NCBI GenBank assembly: GCA_030652255.1
Contig: JAUSAZ010000074.1
Coordinates: forward strand, 1 to 53,159
Length of the DNA: 53,159 nucleotides
Direction of reading: 5' to 3'
From: Myxococcales bacterium
GTDB lineage: Bacteria > Myxococcota_A > Polyangia > Polyangiales > Ga0077539
Positions 1 to 9,239 of the stretch are shown in pieces (the first letter of the stretch is position 1; each line of letters begins with the position of its first letter). The notes under the pieces were generated by a model. That model worked only from the letters and a program-made list of their open reading frames with translations. It did not search any database and was not told where the DNA came from. The position numbers and the translations under genes are program-made.

Positions 1-1
1 G

Positions 2-97
2 GCCACCCCCTCCCGCGCCGCCCGCGACCCCGACCTCGCCCGCCGCCTCTGGGCCCTCTCGGTGAAGGCCACGGGCGTCGATTACGCCGGTCTGTAA
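2..97 (+). CDS. Short-chain dehydrogenase/reductase, C-terminal tail only
   Basis: Only the last 31 codons are inside the window; the frame enters from the left edge and ends at TAA 95-97. The visible peptide contains ARRLWALSVKATGV, which resembles the C-terminal helix of retinol-dehydrogenase-like SDR proteins, where a Leu-Trp and a Ser/Thr-Gly are typical. The NAD(P)-binding Rossmann part and the YxxxK active site lie outside. An open frame on the opposite strand covers the same bases in exact codon register. The family is inferred from a short tail, so a different end-product is possible. Confidence 0.5.
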   Translation, partial: ATPSRAARDPDLARRLWALSVKATGVDYAGL

Positions 98-1417
98 GGC
101 TGCGGTCCCGTCGGCCCCCTCTCCTGCGCTGCCGCGCGCCCGACCGCCCCGCGCGTCCACCGCGCAGCCGCCCGCGTCCACCGTCGGCGGCGCTGCCACT
201 CCCGCGTCCGTGCCCGCGTCCGCCCCCGCATCGAGGCCCGCGTCGGGCAGCGCGCCGAAGCCCGACTGCACCGTCGGCCAGGTGGGCGTGCACTGCTCGC
301 GCACCGCCGTCCCCGCGGCGCACCCCGCCGGGGGCCCGAGCCTGCGGAAGTCCACCAGCGGGACCATCGTGCGGCCGCCGTCGTCCGAGCGCGCCAGATT
401 GAAGCCGTCGACCACGTGGTTGCCGCACACGTAGAGCGAGCCCGCGTGCCAGCGCAGGCACTGCACCTGCACCCCCGAGACGCGCTCGAAGGCGCCGCCG
501 TCCACCGAGCGCAGCAGCCCGTCGTCGGGGCCGCCCACCCACACTGTGCGCCCGTCGCCCGAGAGCGCGAAGCCGCGCATGGCGCCCGCCGTGCGGGTCA
601 GCTCCTCGAAGCGCGCGCCGCCGTCCGTCGAGCGCAGCAGCAGCGTGGCGCCCGGCTCGCGCGATTGAAGCGGGTTGGCCTCGAAGGAGCGCAGGTACAC
701 CACGTCGGGGTCCGTCGGATCGACCGCGGAGAGCCACCCCTCGGCGCCGCCGCGCAGGTCGAGGGGGAGCTCGGTGAGGGTCATCGCGCCGTCGTCGGAG
801 CGGTAGAGCAGGTCGCGCGCGGGGCTCTCGGCGCGGGCCGTGAGGTACACCCTCCGCGGCCTCGACGGCGCCGCCTCCATCGTCAGGAACAACACCCCCG
901 GCAGGCCCTCGTACACCGTGCGGAAGCTCCGCCCACCGTCGTCCGAGGCGCGCACCCGGTTGACCAGGGCCCGCGTCGTGGCGTCGACGAAGGTGCCCAC
1001 CCAGTGCACCGTGCGCCCGTCCTCCGTCGCGCTCAGGTCGGCGGTGTAGTCCGTGCCCACCTCGGGCACCGCCGTCGACCCGCACGCGCCCGCCGCGCGC
1101 CGCAGCCCCGTCGGTGTGCCCAGCAGGAGCGGCACCCCGTCGGCGCCCGGAGAGCCGAGGGCGACCGGCGGGTCCCACACGTTGGCGCGGCCGTAGTCGA
1201 AGGCGTCCTCGCACATCCACGACCAGCGCCGGCCGTCGTCCTCGCCCACCAGCACCCCGAAGGTGGTGCGCAGCGCGATGAGGGCGGGCCGCGGCCCGGT
1301 GCTGAGCTGCACCATCTGGGCGGTCGGGAAGCGCCCGTTGCCCAGCGCCCCGCTCGTGGCCGCGAGCGCCGCGAGCCAGAGCGAGAGGGGGAGGGCGCGA
1401 CGCCGCGGCACGATCAT
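2..1417 (-). CDS. Secreted BNR/sialidase-like beta-propeller protein, 3' end unresolved
   Basis: The ATG is at 1417-1415. The first ~26 residues form a signal peptide (three Arg, then LPLSLWLAALAATSGALG). The body carries repeated SDDG or STDGG motifs (RASDDGGRSF, YRSDDGA, LRSTDGGARF, LRSVDGG, ARSDDGGRT), the Asp-box pattern of BNR/sialidase-like propellers often found in secreted myxobacterial proteins. Near the C-terminus there is an Asp-Ala-Gly linker followed by GGCAVDARGG, similar in layout to a Cys-containing C-terminal sorting tag. I found no in-frame stop from 1415 down to position 2, so the frame runs antisense through the dehydrogenase tail and includes a TTA Leu codon at 97-95, rare in such DNA. 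A frameshift near 100-180 or a true overlap could explain this. The substrate is unknown. Confidence 0.6.
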   Translation of the reverse strand, partial: MIVPRRRALPLSLWLAALAATSGALGNGRFPTAQMVQLSTGPRPALIALRTTFGVLVGEDDGRRWSWMCEDAFDYGRANVWDPPVALGSPGADGVPLLLGTPTGLRRAAGACGSTAVPEVGTDYTADLSATEDGRTVHWVGTFVDATTRALVNRVRASDDGGRSFRTVYEGLPGVLFLTMEAAPSRPRRVYLTARAESPARDLLYRSDDGAMTLTELPLDLRGGAEGWLSAVDPTDPDVVYLRSFEANPLQSREPGATLLLRSTDGGARFEELTRTAGAMRGFALSGDGRTVWVGGPDDGLLRSVDGGAFERVSGVQVQCLRWHAGSLYVCGNHVVDGFNLARSDDGGRTMVPLVDFRRLGPPAGCAAGTAVREQCTPTWPTVQSGFGALPDAGLDAGADAGTDAGVAAPPTVDAGGCAVDARGGRARGSAGEGADGTAALQTGVIDARGLHREGPEAAGEVGVAGGAGGGG

Positions 1418-1562
1418 CGGGCGAGTGTACCCGCCGGGGGTTCACCAGGAAGGGTGTTTCCCCGGGCGGGTTGTGTAGTATCCGCGCCGAATCAAAGCCG
1501 CTCCGGGATCGGCGGTCGCCCTCAGGCCGACATCCCGGGAGCGAAGGAGCACCGAACCCGTC
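1418..1562. promoter_or_regulatory. Divergent intergenic region with one weak promoter candidate
   Basis: This 145-base gap separates the minus-strand beta-propeller gene from the plus-strand kinase/TPR gene. A TAGTAT at 1476-1481 could be a -10 element for the rightward gene, but the -35 position holds only a GT-rich sequence. A GAAGGAG ribosome-binding site lies about 13 bases before the ATG at 1563, a longer spacing than usual. No ribosome-binding site is evident for the leftward gene. No operator-like palindrome was seen. Confidence 0.25.
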
Positions 1563-4500
1563 ATGGCTACCGCGGCAACCATCGGCCCCGTCGAGATCCT
1601 GCGCGTCGAACTCGAGCGCCTCTATGACCTCGACGCCCTGCAGACGCTCTCCCGTGATCTCCTCGGGCTCGATCCCGGCGACGTCGCCGCCGAGGCCAAC
1701 CGCCCGGCCTTCGCCCGCGCGCTCGCCGAGCGCAGCGTGCGCGACGACCTCCACGAGGCCCTCGCCGACGCCATCATGCTCACCGACCGCTCCGCCGAGG
1801 TGCGCCTCCGCCCGGTGTACGACGGCCGCGCCGCGGACGACCTCGCCGTCGGCCAGATGGTCGTCGGGTACAAGATCCTCAAGAAGACCCACGACGAGGG
1901 CTTCGGCACCGTCTACCTCGCCGTCGGCCCGGAGAACCACCAGGCGACCTTCAAGGTCATGCGCGAGGGCCGCGCCCGCGACCGCCGCGCGCTCCAGCGC
2001 TTCCTGCTCGCCCAGCGCGCCCTCAAGCAGGTGCACAACCCCGCCGTGCAGCGCATCGTCGCCGCGGGCATGCTCCCCGACGGGCGCCCCTACGTCGCCG
2101 CCGAGCACATCGACGGCCAGCTGCTCTCGGCCCGCATCGCCCGCGCGGGCGCCATGCACATCAACGAGGCGCGCGGGGTGTTCCAGTCGCTGTGCGAGGG
2201 CCTCGACGCGGTGCACGCCGCGGGGCTCGCGCACGGCGACCTGCGCACCGACCACGTGGTGCTGGTGCGCCGCGACGGCGGCCTCGGGGCCGTGCTGGTG
2301 GACTTCGGCATCGATCGCCTCGGCGGCGCCCGCCACGGCGCGCAGGACGCCGCGAGCTTCCTGGTGCTGCTGGGCGGCGCCCGGGGCCTCGCGCCCGAGC
2401 GCGCCCGCCTCGGCACCGCGGCCGACGCGAAGTCCGACGTCTACGGCCTCGGGGCGCTGGCCTTCGAGGTGCTCACCGGGAAGCCCCCCTTCGCGGCCAC
2501 GTCGCTGGCCGACCTCGTGGTGGCGCACATCACCCAGGAGCCCGAGGCGCCCAGCAAGGTGGCGCCGCGGGGCTGGGTGACCAAGGAGGTCGACGCGGTG
2601 GTGCTCAAGGCCCTCGCGAAGGACCCGGAGGCCCGCTATCCGAGCGCCGGGGCCTTCCTGACGGCGCTCTTCGAGGCCTCCAAGGCGAAGCGCGGCAACG
2701 AGGTGGGCAAGGACGAGTTCGCGGCCCGCAAGGCGGCCCTCGCCGAGGCGCCCGCGGACGACGACAAGGCCCTCGCGCTCGAGGCCGCCGGGGGCAACGG
2801 GGTGACCTGGGCCGAGGTGGCCGCGGCGATCACCGAGGTGGCCGAAGGGGCGGAGGACGCGGGCGCGAAGAAGGCGCTGCGGTTCCGCGCGGCGCGGGTG
2901 CTCGAGGCGGAGGTGAAGGACCTCCCGGCGGCCAAGGCGGCCTACGAGGCCATCGCGGCGATGGAGGGCGGCGACGAGCTGGCCGCGGCGCGCGCGAAGG
3001 AGATCCGCCGGGCGACGGCGAACGCCGAGGAGCGCGCGGAGATCTACCTGGAGGACATCGAGACCGAAGCCCTCGCGACGGAGAAGGCGCGGCTCTGGGC
3101 GGAGCTCGGGCGGCACTACGAGCGCGAGCTCAGCGACAGCGAGAACGCCCTGGTGGCCTTCACCGAGGCCGTGAGCGCGTCGCCCGCGGACGACGACCTG
3201 GCGGCGGAGATCGCGCGCCTCGTGGGCGACGACACCGCGAAGTGGAACGAGGTCACCGCGCAGGTCTCCGAGGCCGCCAAGGGCCGCGAGGCGGCCGAGC
3301 AGGTGGCGCTCTACCTGCGCGCGGGCCGCTGGTACCTCGACCGGGTGAAGCGCACCGACTACGCGCTGGCGTGCTTCAACCAGGCGATCGCGGCGAACCC
3401 GGGGAGCGACGAGGCCCTGGAGGGCGCCGCGGCGATCTACCGCAAGGCGCAGCAGTGGGCCGAGCTGGTGGGCACGCTGCTGAAGCGGGCCGACGCGCAG
3501 GCGCAGGCGGCGAGGGCGCGCGACCTGCGGGCCGAGGCGGCGGACCTGCTGGAGTCCAAGCTGGACGAGCGCACGAAGAGCCGAGAGCTGGCGGAGAAGG
3601 TGGTCGCGGAGGACGCGGCGCACGACACGGCGACGCAGGTGCTCGAGCGGCTGCTGCTGCGCGCGGAGGACTGGGCGGGCGTCGCGAAGCTGCTGGAGCA
3701 CAAGGCCGAGGCGCAGTCGGGCGAGAAGCGGGCGGAGACCTACTGCGAGATCGCGGAGGTCTACGAAGACCGGCGCAGCGACGTGCTGACGGCGCTGGAG
3801 TGGTACGAGAAGGCGCTCACCGCGGACGGGCGCAACATGGCGGCGCTGAAGGGCCTGGAGCGGCTCTACGCCCGCGAGGGCAAGAGCGAGGGGCTGCTCA
3901 AGGTGCTGGAGGCGCAGGTCGACGCCGTCGCGACGCCGCGGCAGAAGGTGGAGCTGCACAACCGCATCGGGGCGCTGGTGGAGGAGGAGTTCGTCGACCA
4001 CGCGCGGGCGGCGACGGCCTTCGAGGCGGCGCTCGCCATCGACCCGGCCAACGACCTCGCGCTGCGGGGCCTCGGGCGGCTGTTCCGGGTGCTCGGGCGC
4101 TGGGAGGAGCTCGCGGCGCTGCTCGACCGGCACGCGACGCTGGTCGACGACGCGGCCAAGAAGGCCGAGCTGCTGGTGAGCGCGGGGCGGTTGTTCCTCG
4201 ACCCCATCGGGAGCGTGGAGCGCGCGGGGCGCTGCTTCGAGCGGGCGCTCGAGGTCGAGCCCGGCAACGGCGCGGCGCTGGAGCTCAACGCGCGCGTGGC
4301 GGGGCTGCAGGGCGACGTGCGGGCGGCGACGGAGGCCTACGAGAAGCTCGCGGCGGCGGCGAAGACCCCGACGGAGAAGGTCGAGGTGCTCCTCAAGCTG
4401 GCCAAGCTGCTGGAGGACAAGGGCGACCGCGACGGCGCCATCGACCGCTACAAGCAGGCCCTCGACGTGGACCCGGACAGCGCGTCGGCGACGGCGCGGC

Positions 4501-6881
4501 TGCGGGAGCTCTACGCCTCGCGGGGCGACTCGCAGGGGGCCATCGAGCTGCTCCAGCGGGAGATCGAGGCCGCCGAGGGGAGCAACCAGCGGGCGTCGCT
4601 CTGGGCGCAGGTGGCGCGCATCTACCGCGACCGCGTGAAGGACCACGCCAAGGCCCGCGACGCGGCGGAGAAGTCCGTGCTGCTCGACGCGACCAACGAG
4701 GACGCGGCGGTGATGCTGGGCGAGCTGCACTTCGACGCGGGCCAGTGGGCCGACGCGGCGAAGCACCTCGCGGGGCGCGCGGGCCGGGCGAAGGAGCTCG
4801 GCCGCGACGAGGGCCTCGGGCTGGCGCTGAAGTACGGCGAGGCCCTGGCGCGCTCGGGCGAAGCGGCCAAGGCCCTGGAGGCCTTCCGGGCCGCGGCGGA
4901 GGTGGCGCCGGACGACCGCGAGGCGCTGCTGGCCGTGGCGAAGGCGACCTACGCGGCGGAGGCGTGGGGCGAGGCGAAGACCCGCTACGAGGCGCTGCTG
5001 CAGGTGCACCGCGACGACCTCGACGAGGCTACGCGGGCGGCGGCGCTCTACGAGCTCGCGGACGCCACGCGGCGCGGCGGGGACAACACGTCGGCGATCG
5101 CGTCGCTCACCGAGGCGACGGACCTGGCGCCCACGTCGGCGCGCACCTTCGAGCTGCTCGCGACCCTGCACGGGGCCGAGGGGCGCTGGGACGAGGTGGT
5201 GCGGGCGAAGCGCCGGCTGCTGGAGCTGGCGGAGACCGACGCGCAGCGCTTCACGCTGCACATGGAGCTGGGCGAGCTGCTGGCGACGCGGCTCGGGGAC
5301 AAGGCCCGGGCGGCGCGCAGCTTCGTGGCGGCGCTGGAGCTGAGGCCCTCCGAGCGGCGCATCCTGATGCGGCTGATGCAGCTGTACTCCGACGAGAAGG
5401 ACTGGGGCCGGCTGGTCGAGATCATCCTGAAGTTCGCCGACCTGGTGGACGACAAGGCGCAGCTGTCCCGGTACTACGCGACCGCGGCGCAGCTCTGCGA
5501 GATCCACCTCGGCCGCCCGGAGGAGGCGATCGACTACTACGAGCAGGCCCTGGAGCACGACCCGTCGCACACCGCGGCGCTCGAGGGCCTCGCGGCGCTG
5601 CGCGGCGCCAAGAAGGACTGGAGCGGGCTGGAGCAGAGCTACCGCAAGGTGCTCGCGCGGCTGGGCGAGGGGGCGAGCGCGTCGGCGAAGGCGAAGCTCT
5701 ACGCGCTGCTGGGCGGGCTCTACGAGAAGGAGCTGAAGCAGCCCGCGGAGGCCGTGACGGCGTACGAGCGCGCGCAGGAGCTGTGCCCGGCGGAGCAGGA
5801 CCACGGCGAGAAGCTCGCGGAGCTGTACCTCACGGACACCAAGCGCTTCTTCGACCGGGCGGTGACCACGCACCGCGCGCTGCTGGTGAAGAACCCGCTG
5901 CGGGTGGAGTCGATGCACGCGCTGCGGAGGGCGTTCACCGAGGCGCGCAAGCCCGACGAGGCCTGGTGCATGTGCCAGGCGCTGGTGAGCGTGAAGGGCG
6001 CCGAGCCGGAGGAGGAGAGCTTCTTCAAGAAGTTCCGCACCGACCGGCCGGCGGCGGCGCAGGAGAAGATGAACGAGGAGCGCTGGCGCCTCGACCTCGC
6101 GCACGCCTCGCTCGACCCGCTGCTGACGAGCGTGTTCGCGACCATCCTCCCGGCGGTGCTGAAGTCCCGCGGGGTGCCGCTCGCGGACTACGGCCTCTCG
6201 GACAAGGCCCTCATCGACCCGGCGACGGACGACGGGCAGATGGCGCAGACCCTCCACTACGCGGCCGGCGTGCTCGGGCTCAAGACCCCGCCGGTGTACG
6301 CGCTGCCCTCGGACGACTCCGGGCTCAACCTGGTGCTCTCCCAGGAGCCGGGGCTCTACCTCGGCGCGACGGCGCTGGCGGGAGGGCCCACCAAGGCCCT
6401 GGCCTTCCTCGCGGGCGTGCGGCTGTCGTACTTCCGCGCGGGGCATTTCGTGCGGCAGATCGTGGCGACGGGCACCGGCCTCCGGGCGTGGCTCTTCGCG
6501 GCGATGCGCGCGGTGCAGCCGACCTTCCCCGTGGGCGACGAGCTCATGGGCCCGGTGAACGAGAACCTCGCGGCCATCAAGGCGCACCTCCAGGGCGCGG
6601 CGATGGAGCAGCTGGCCTCGCTGGTGACCAAGCTCATCGCGAGCGACCTCTCGCTCGACCTCAAGCGCTGGACCATCGCGGTCGACCTCACCGCCGACCG
6701 CGCGGGCTTCGTGCTGGCCAACGACCTCGCGGTGGCGCTGGCGGTGATCAAGGCGACGCCGGACGAGCAGGCGGCGGTGCCGCAGGCCGACCGGGTGCGC
6801 GAGCTGCGGGCCTACGCCGTGAGCGAGGAGTACCTCCGGCTGCGCCAGCGCCTGGGCATCGCCATCGGCGTCGCGGGCTGA
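1563..6881 (+). CDS. Giant kinase-like protein with TPR repeats, kinase motifs partly degenerate
   Basis: 1772 residues with no signal peptide or membrane segment, so probably cytoplasmic. Residues ~10-75 form a small helical N-terminal domain. Residues ~100-370 are protein-kinase-like: glycine loop EGFGTVYL (~112-119), ATFK with Lys131 in the VAIK position, HGDLRTDH with Asp226 in the HRD position, and DFG at 247-249. The HRD Arg is Gly, the usual catalytic Lys is Arg, and the metal-binding Asn is His. It may therefore be a weak kinase or a scaffold. From ~430 to ~1490 there are dozens of 34-residue TPR-like units (for example WYEKALTADGRNMAALKGLE), followed by a ~270-residue C-terminal domain I do not recognise. 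TPR arrays usually bind protein partners. Neighbours give no clear pathway. Confidence 0.85.
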   Translation: MATAATIGPVEILRVELERLYDLDALQTLSRDLLGLDPGDVAAEANRPAFARALAERSVRDDLHEALADAIMLTDRSAEVRLRPVYDGRAADDLAVGQMVVGYKILKKTHDEGFGTVYLAVGPENHQATFKVMREGRARDRRALQRFLLAQRALKQVHNPAVQRIVAAGMLPDGRPYVAAEHIDGQLLSARIARAGAMHINEARGVFQSLCEGLDAVHAAGLAHGDLRTDHVVLVRRDGGLGAVLVDFGIDRLGGARHGAQDAASFLVLLGGARGLAPERARLGTAADAKSDVYGLGALAFEVLTGKPPFAATSLADLVVAHITQEPEAPSKVAPRGWVTKEVDAVVLKALAKDPEARYPSAGAFLTALFEASKAKRGNEVGKDEFAARKAALAEAPADDDKALALEAAGGNGVTWAEVAAAITEVAEGAEDAGAKKALRFRAARVLEAEVKDLPAAKAAYEAIAAMEGGDELAAARAKEIRRATANAEERAEIYLEDIETEALATEKARLWAELGRHYERELSDSENALVAFTEAVSASPADDDLAAEIARLVGDDTAKWNEVTAQVSEAAKGREAAEQVALYLRAGRWYLDRVKRTDYALACFNQAIAANPGSDEALEGAAAIYRKAQQWAELVGTLLKRADAQAQAARARDLRAEAADLLESKLDERTKSRELAEKVVAEDAAHDTATQVLERLLLRAEDWAGVAKLLEHKAEAQSGEKRAETYCEIAEVYEDRRSDVLTALEWYEKALTADGRNMAALKGLERLYAREGKSEGLLKVLEAQVDAVATPRQKVELHNRIGALVEEEFVDHARAATAFEAALAIDPANDLALRGLGRLFRVLGRWEELAALLDRHATLVDDAAKKAELLVSAGRLFLDPIGSVERAGRCFERALEVEPGNGAALELNARVAGLQGDVRAATEAYEKLAAAAKTPTEKVEVLLKLAKLLEDKGDRDGAIDRYKQALDVDPDSASATARLRELYASRGDSQGAIELLQREIEAAEGSNQRASLWAQVARIYRDRVKDHAKARDAAEKSVLLDATNEDAAVMLGELHFDAGQWADAAKHLAGRAGRAKELGRDEGLGLALKYGEALARSGEAAKALEAFRAAAEVAPDDREALLAVAKATYAAEAWGEAKTRYEALLQVHRDDLDEATRAAALYELADATRRGGDNTSAIASLTEATDLAPTSARTFELLATLHGAEGRWDEVVRAKRRLLELAETDAQRFTLHMELGELLATRLGDKARAARSFVAALELRPSERRILMRLMQLYSDEKDWGRLVEIILKFADLVDDKAQLSRYYATAAQLCEIHLGRPEEAIDYYEQALEHDPSHTAALEGLAALRGAKKDWSGLEQSYRKVLARLGEGASASAKAKLYALLGGLYEKELKQPAEAVTAYERAQELCPAEQDHGEKLAELYLTDTKRFFDRAVTTHRALLVKNPLRVESMHALRRAFTEARKPDEAWCMCQALVSVKGAEPEEESFFKKFRTDRPAAAQEKMNEERWRLDLAHASLDPLLTSVFATILPAVLKSRGVPLADYGLSDKALIDPATDDGQMAQTLHYAAGVLGLKTPPVYALPSDDSGLNLVLSQEPGLYLGATALAGGPTKALAFLAGVRLSYFRAGHFVRQIVATGTGLRAWLFAAMRAVQPTFPVGDELMGPVNENLAAIKAHLQGAAMEQLASLVTKLIASDLSLDLKRWTIAVDLTADRAGFVLANDLAVALAVIKATPDEQAAVPQADRVRELRAYAVSEEYLRLRQRLGIAIGVAG

Positions 6882-6898
6882 AGCCCCTCCCTCCGCGG
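6875..6898. terminator. Weak hairpin between convergent genes
   Basis: The stop codon of the kinase/TPR gene sits in a GGGC-TGAA-GCCC hairpin, followed by a second short CCCC/GGGG pairing. The gap to the stop of the convergent channel gene is only 19 bases. There is no U-tract, so intrinsic termination is uncertain. Confidence 0.25.
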
Positions 6899-6900
6899 GG

Positions 6901-8421
6901 TCACTCCAGCCGGAGGAAGGTGCGGATGCGCTGGATGAGGTCCCGCTCGGTGACGTCCCGGCCGCGCTGCGCGGACTCTGCGTCGAGGCCCTCGCGCGCC
7001 GCCTGGAGGCCCGCGCTGCGGGTCGCGAGCATCTCTGCGAAGTGCGCCGCGAGCTCCGGGCGCCGCGCCACCACCCGCTGAAACGCCGAGCTGTCGAGCC
7101 GGAAGCACTCGACGTCCGTCACCGCCGTCACGGTGGCCGCCCGCGGGGCCCCGGTGAGCAGGGACATCTCGCCGAAGACCGCCGGCGCCGCGAGCCGCGC
7201 CACCTCGCGGGCGCTCGCGCCCTCGCGCACCTGCACCGCCGCGGTGCCGTCCTCGATGAGGTAGAGCCAGTGGGCCTCGGCGCCCTGGCGGGTGATCACC
7301 TCGCCCGCCGCGAAGGGGGCGTAGCGCAGCGCGCGGGCCAGCTCGTCGAACTCCGGCTCCTCCAGGGTGTTGAAGAACCCGACGGCCTTGAGCGCCTCCT
7401 TGCGCCGCTCGGTCTGCCGCGCGGTCTTCGCCTGCGGCGCCTCCGGGGCCTCCTGCGCCACGGTCACGGAGTGCGACGGGGTCGCCAGCTTGATGTCCGC
7501 CCGCTGCAGCGCGAAGTACACGCGGGTGCGCACGTCGGAGTCCGTGAGGTCGTCCGCCGCGAGGTCGGTGAGCCAGTAGCGCAGCGCGTACTTCCCGTAG
7601 GTGTCGGCCATGTCGAGGAGCACGCAGCTGGGCGGCGGGTCGTCCGCGACGCGCGCGAGCTCGGCGCCGCGCACGGCCGACTGCGCGGCCTCGATGACGT
7701 CCGACGGCTGGTGGTGCCAGTCGACGTGGAAGTGCACCCAGCGGCGCCAGAGCCGGGGCTGCCCCCGCCGACGGCCGAGCACCACCACCGGGTTGCGCAG
7801 CAGCGTCAGGTTGGGCACCAGCACGGTCTCCCAGTTGCGGGTCTCGATCGCCGTGTAGCGCCAGCTCACCTCCACCACGCGCCCGGTGAGGTCGTTGACC
7901 TTGATCCAGTCGTCGACGTTGATGGAGGTGTCGAGCTGGAGCGCGAGCCCGCTCGCGACGTTGCCGATCACGTCCTGGAGCGAGAAGCCCAGCACCGCGG
8001 TGATCACCGCGCTGGTGGCGATGATCCCCGAGAGGTTGGCCCCCGCGCGGCTGGCCGCGGTCACGGCGGCGAGCACCGAGAGCAGGCCCACCAGCACGTC
8101 CTCGACGATGCGCGGCAGCGCGACCCCGGCCCTGGCCATCATCCCGTCGAAGAGCACCGACATCCCCGCGCCGACGAAGGTCACCGCGCCGAAGACCCAC
8201 GCCACGGTGCGAAACTCGTTGCCCGCGCTGAGCTCGCTGGTGCGCAGCGCGGCGTCGACGCAGAGCGCCACCACGTGCGCGCTGGCCCAGAACGACAGCA
8301 CCCGCAGCCGGTGCTGCTGCGGCCCCAGGCGACGCACCAGCAGGGCCAGCGCGCAGAGCGCCAGCAGCCACGGGGTGTGCGCGGCCCGCGCCTCCAGCCA
8401 CAAGGCCTCGAAGAAGCTCAC
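6901..8421 (-). CDS. MscS-family channel with C-terminal cyclic-nucleotide-binding domain
   Basis: 506 residues, GTG start at 8421-8419. The N-terminal ~150 residues hold about four hydrophobic membrane segments. Next comes the MscS pore and beta domain, recognisable by DVIGNVASGL, VDDWIKV and the stretch GRVVEVSWRYT that follows the pore helix. After a linker, residues ~345-470 form a cyclic-nucleotide-binding domain with FAAGEVITRQG, FGEMSLLTG and PRAATVTA (phosphate-binding cassette). This architecture matches bacterial cyclic-nucleotide-gated MscS relatives (bCNG family), which are inner-membrane channels opened by ligand more than by tension. The cassette appears intact, so nucleotide gating is a reasonable inference. 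It is transcribed away from the ABC exporter, with a 95-base divergent gap. Confidence 0.9.
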   Translation of the reverse strand: MSFFEALWLEARAAHTPWLLALCALALLVRRLGPQQHRLRVLSFWASAHVVALCVDAALRTSELSAGNEFRTVAWVFGAVTFVGAGMSVLFDGMMARAGVALPRIVEDVLVGLLSVLAAVTAASRAGANLSGIIATSAVITAVLGFSLQDVIGNVASGLALQLDTSINVDDWIKVNDLTGRVVEVSWRYTAIETRNWETVLVPNLTLLRNPVVVLGRRRGQPRLWRRWVHFHVDWHHQPSDVIEAAQSAVRGAELARVADDPPPSCVLLDMADTYGKYALRYWLTDLAADDLTDSDVRTRVYFALQRADIKLATPSHSVTVAQEAPEAPQAKTARQTERRKEALKAVGFFNTLEEPEFDELARALRYAPFAAGEVITRQGAEAHWLYLIEDGTAAVQVREGASAREVARLAAPAVFGEMSLLTGAPRAATVTAVTDVECFRLDSSAFQRVVARRPELAAHFAEMLATRSAGLQAAREGLDAESAQRGRDVTERDLIQRIRTFLRLE

Positions 8422-8516
8422 GCGCCCTACGCTAGCGGAACCGTCCCTTCCGTGGCGGCGCGGCGTTGCCCTCCGGGGCGTTTGCCGCGATCCTCCGGCG
8501 CCCTTCTACCCCCCCA

Positions 8517-9239
8517 ATGAGCGAACCCCCCCTGCCTTCGCCCGATGCCGTCGCCCACCTCGCGCTGCGCGACGTCCGCAAGCGCTACCCCGGCGGGCGC
8601 GTGGCCCTCGACGGGGTGAGCGTCTCCGTGGCCCCGGGCGAGCTCGTCGCGGTCACCGGGCGCTCGGGCTCGGGCAAGAGCACCCTGCTCCACGTGGCGG
8701 GCGCGCTCGACCGGGACTTCGAGGGCGAGGTGCGGGTGCTCGGGCGCTCGCTCGCCGCGCTCTCCGACGCCGAGGCGGCGGCGCTGCGCCACGCGTCCAT
8801 CGGGTACGTCTTCCAGGCCTTCCACCTCGTGGCATCGTGGACCGTGCGCCAGAACGTCGCCCTGCCCGCGAGCTTCGCCCCCGCCCCGGTGCCCGACCTC
8901 GCCGCCCGCGTCGACCGCTGGATCGAGCGCGTCGGCCTCGCGGGCCGCGGCGACGACCTCCCCACGGCCCTCTCCGGCGGCCAGCGGCAGCGCGTGGCCA
9001 TCGCGCGGGCGCTGCTGATGGAGCCGCGCATCCTGCTGTGCGACGAGCCCACCGGGAGCCTCGACGCGGAGACCGGCGCGTCCATCCTCGGGCTCTTCGA
9101 GTCGCTGCACGCCGAGCGCGCCATGACCGTGCTGCTGGTCACCCACGAGGCCCGCGCGACGGCCATCGCGACGCGGGTGCTCACCCTCGACGAGGGCCGG
9201 CTGGTCGACGACGTGGTGCAGGCCCGGGGGGTCGCGTGA
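8517..9239 (+). CDS. ABC transporter ATP-binding protein (LolD/MacB type)
   Basis: 240 residues from the ATG at 8517; an in-frame ATG at 8466 would add 17 residues with no similarity to the family, so the later start is chosen. Motifs are complete: Walker A GRSGSGKST, Q-loop FQAFHL, signature LSGGQRQRVAIARAL, Walker B ILLCDEPTGSLD, H-loop TH. Length and motifs fit the LolD/MacB/FtsE group that drives FtsX-type permeases. The gene overlaps the next (permease) by four bases, GTGA, indicating coupled translation. The complex should sit at the inner membrane and use ATP hydrolysis to move a lipoprotein, lipid or peptide substrate; which one cannot be told from sequence. Confidence 0.93.
   Translation: MSEPPLPSPDAVAHLALRDVRKRYPGGRVALDGVSVSVAPGELVAVTGRSGSGKSTLLHVAGALDRDFEGEVRVLGRSLAALSDAEAAALRHASIGYVFQAFHLVASWTVRQNVALPASFAPAPVPDLAARVDRWIERVGLAGRGDDLPTALSGGQRQRVAIARALLMEPRILLCDEPTGSLDAETGASILGLFESLHAERAMTVLLVTHEARATAIATRVLTLDEGRLVDDVVQARGVA

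Noticed and set aside
2192..7081. Long open frame in another frame of the kinase/TPR gene
   Set aside because: Product is almost entirely Arg/Gly/Ala/Pro without domains; the overlapping frame has clear kinase and TPR motifs. This is a by-product of high GC content.
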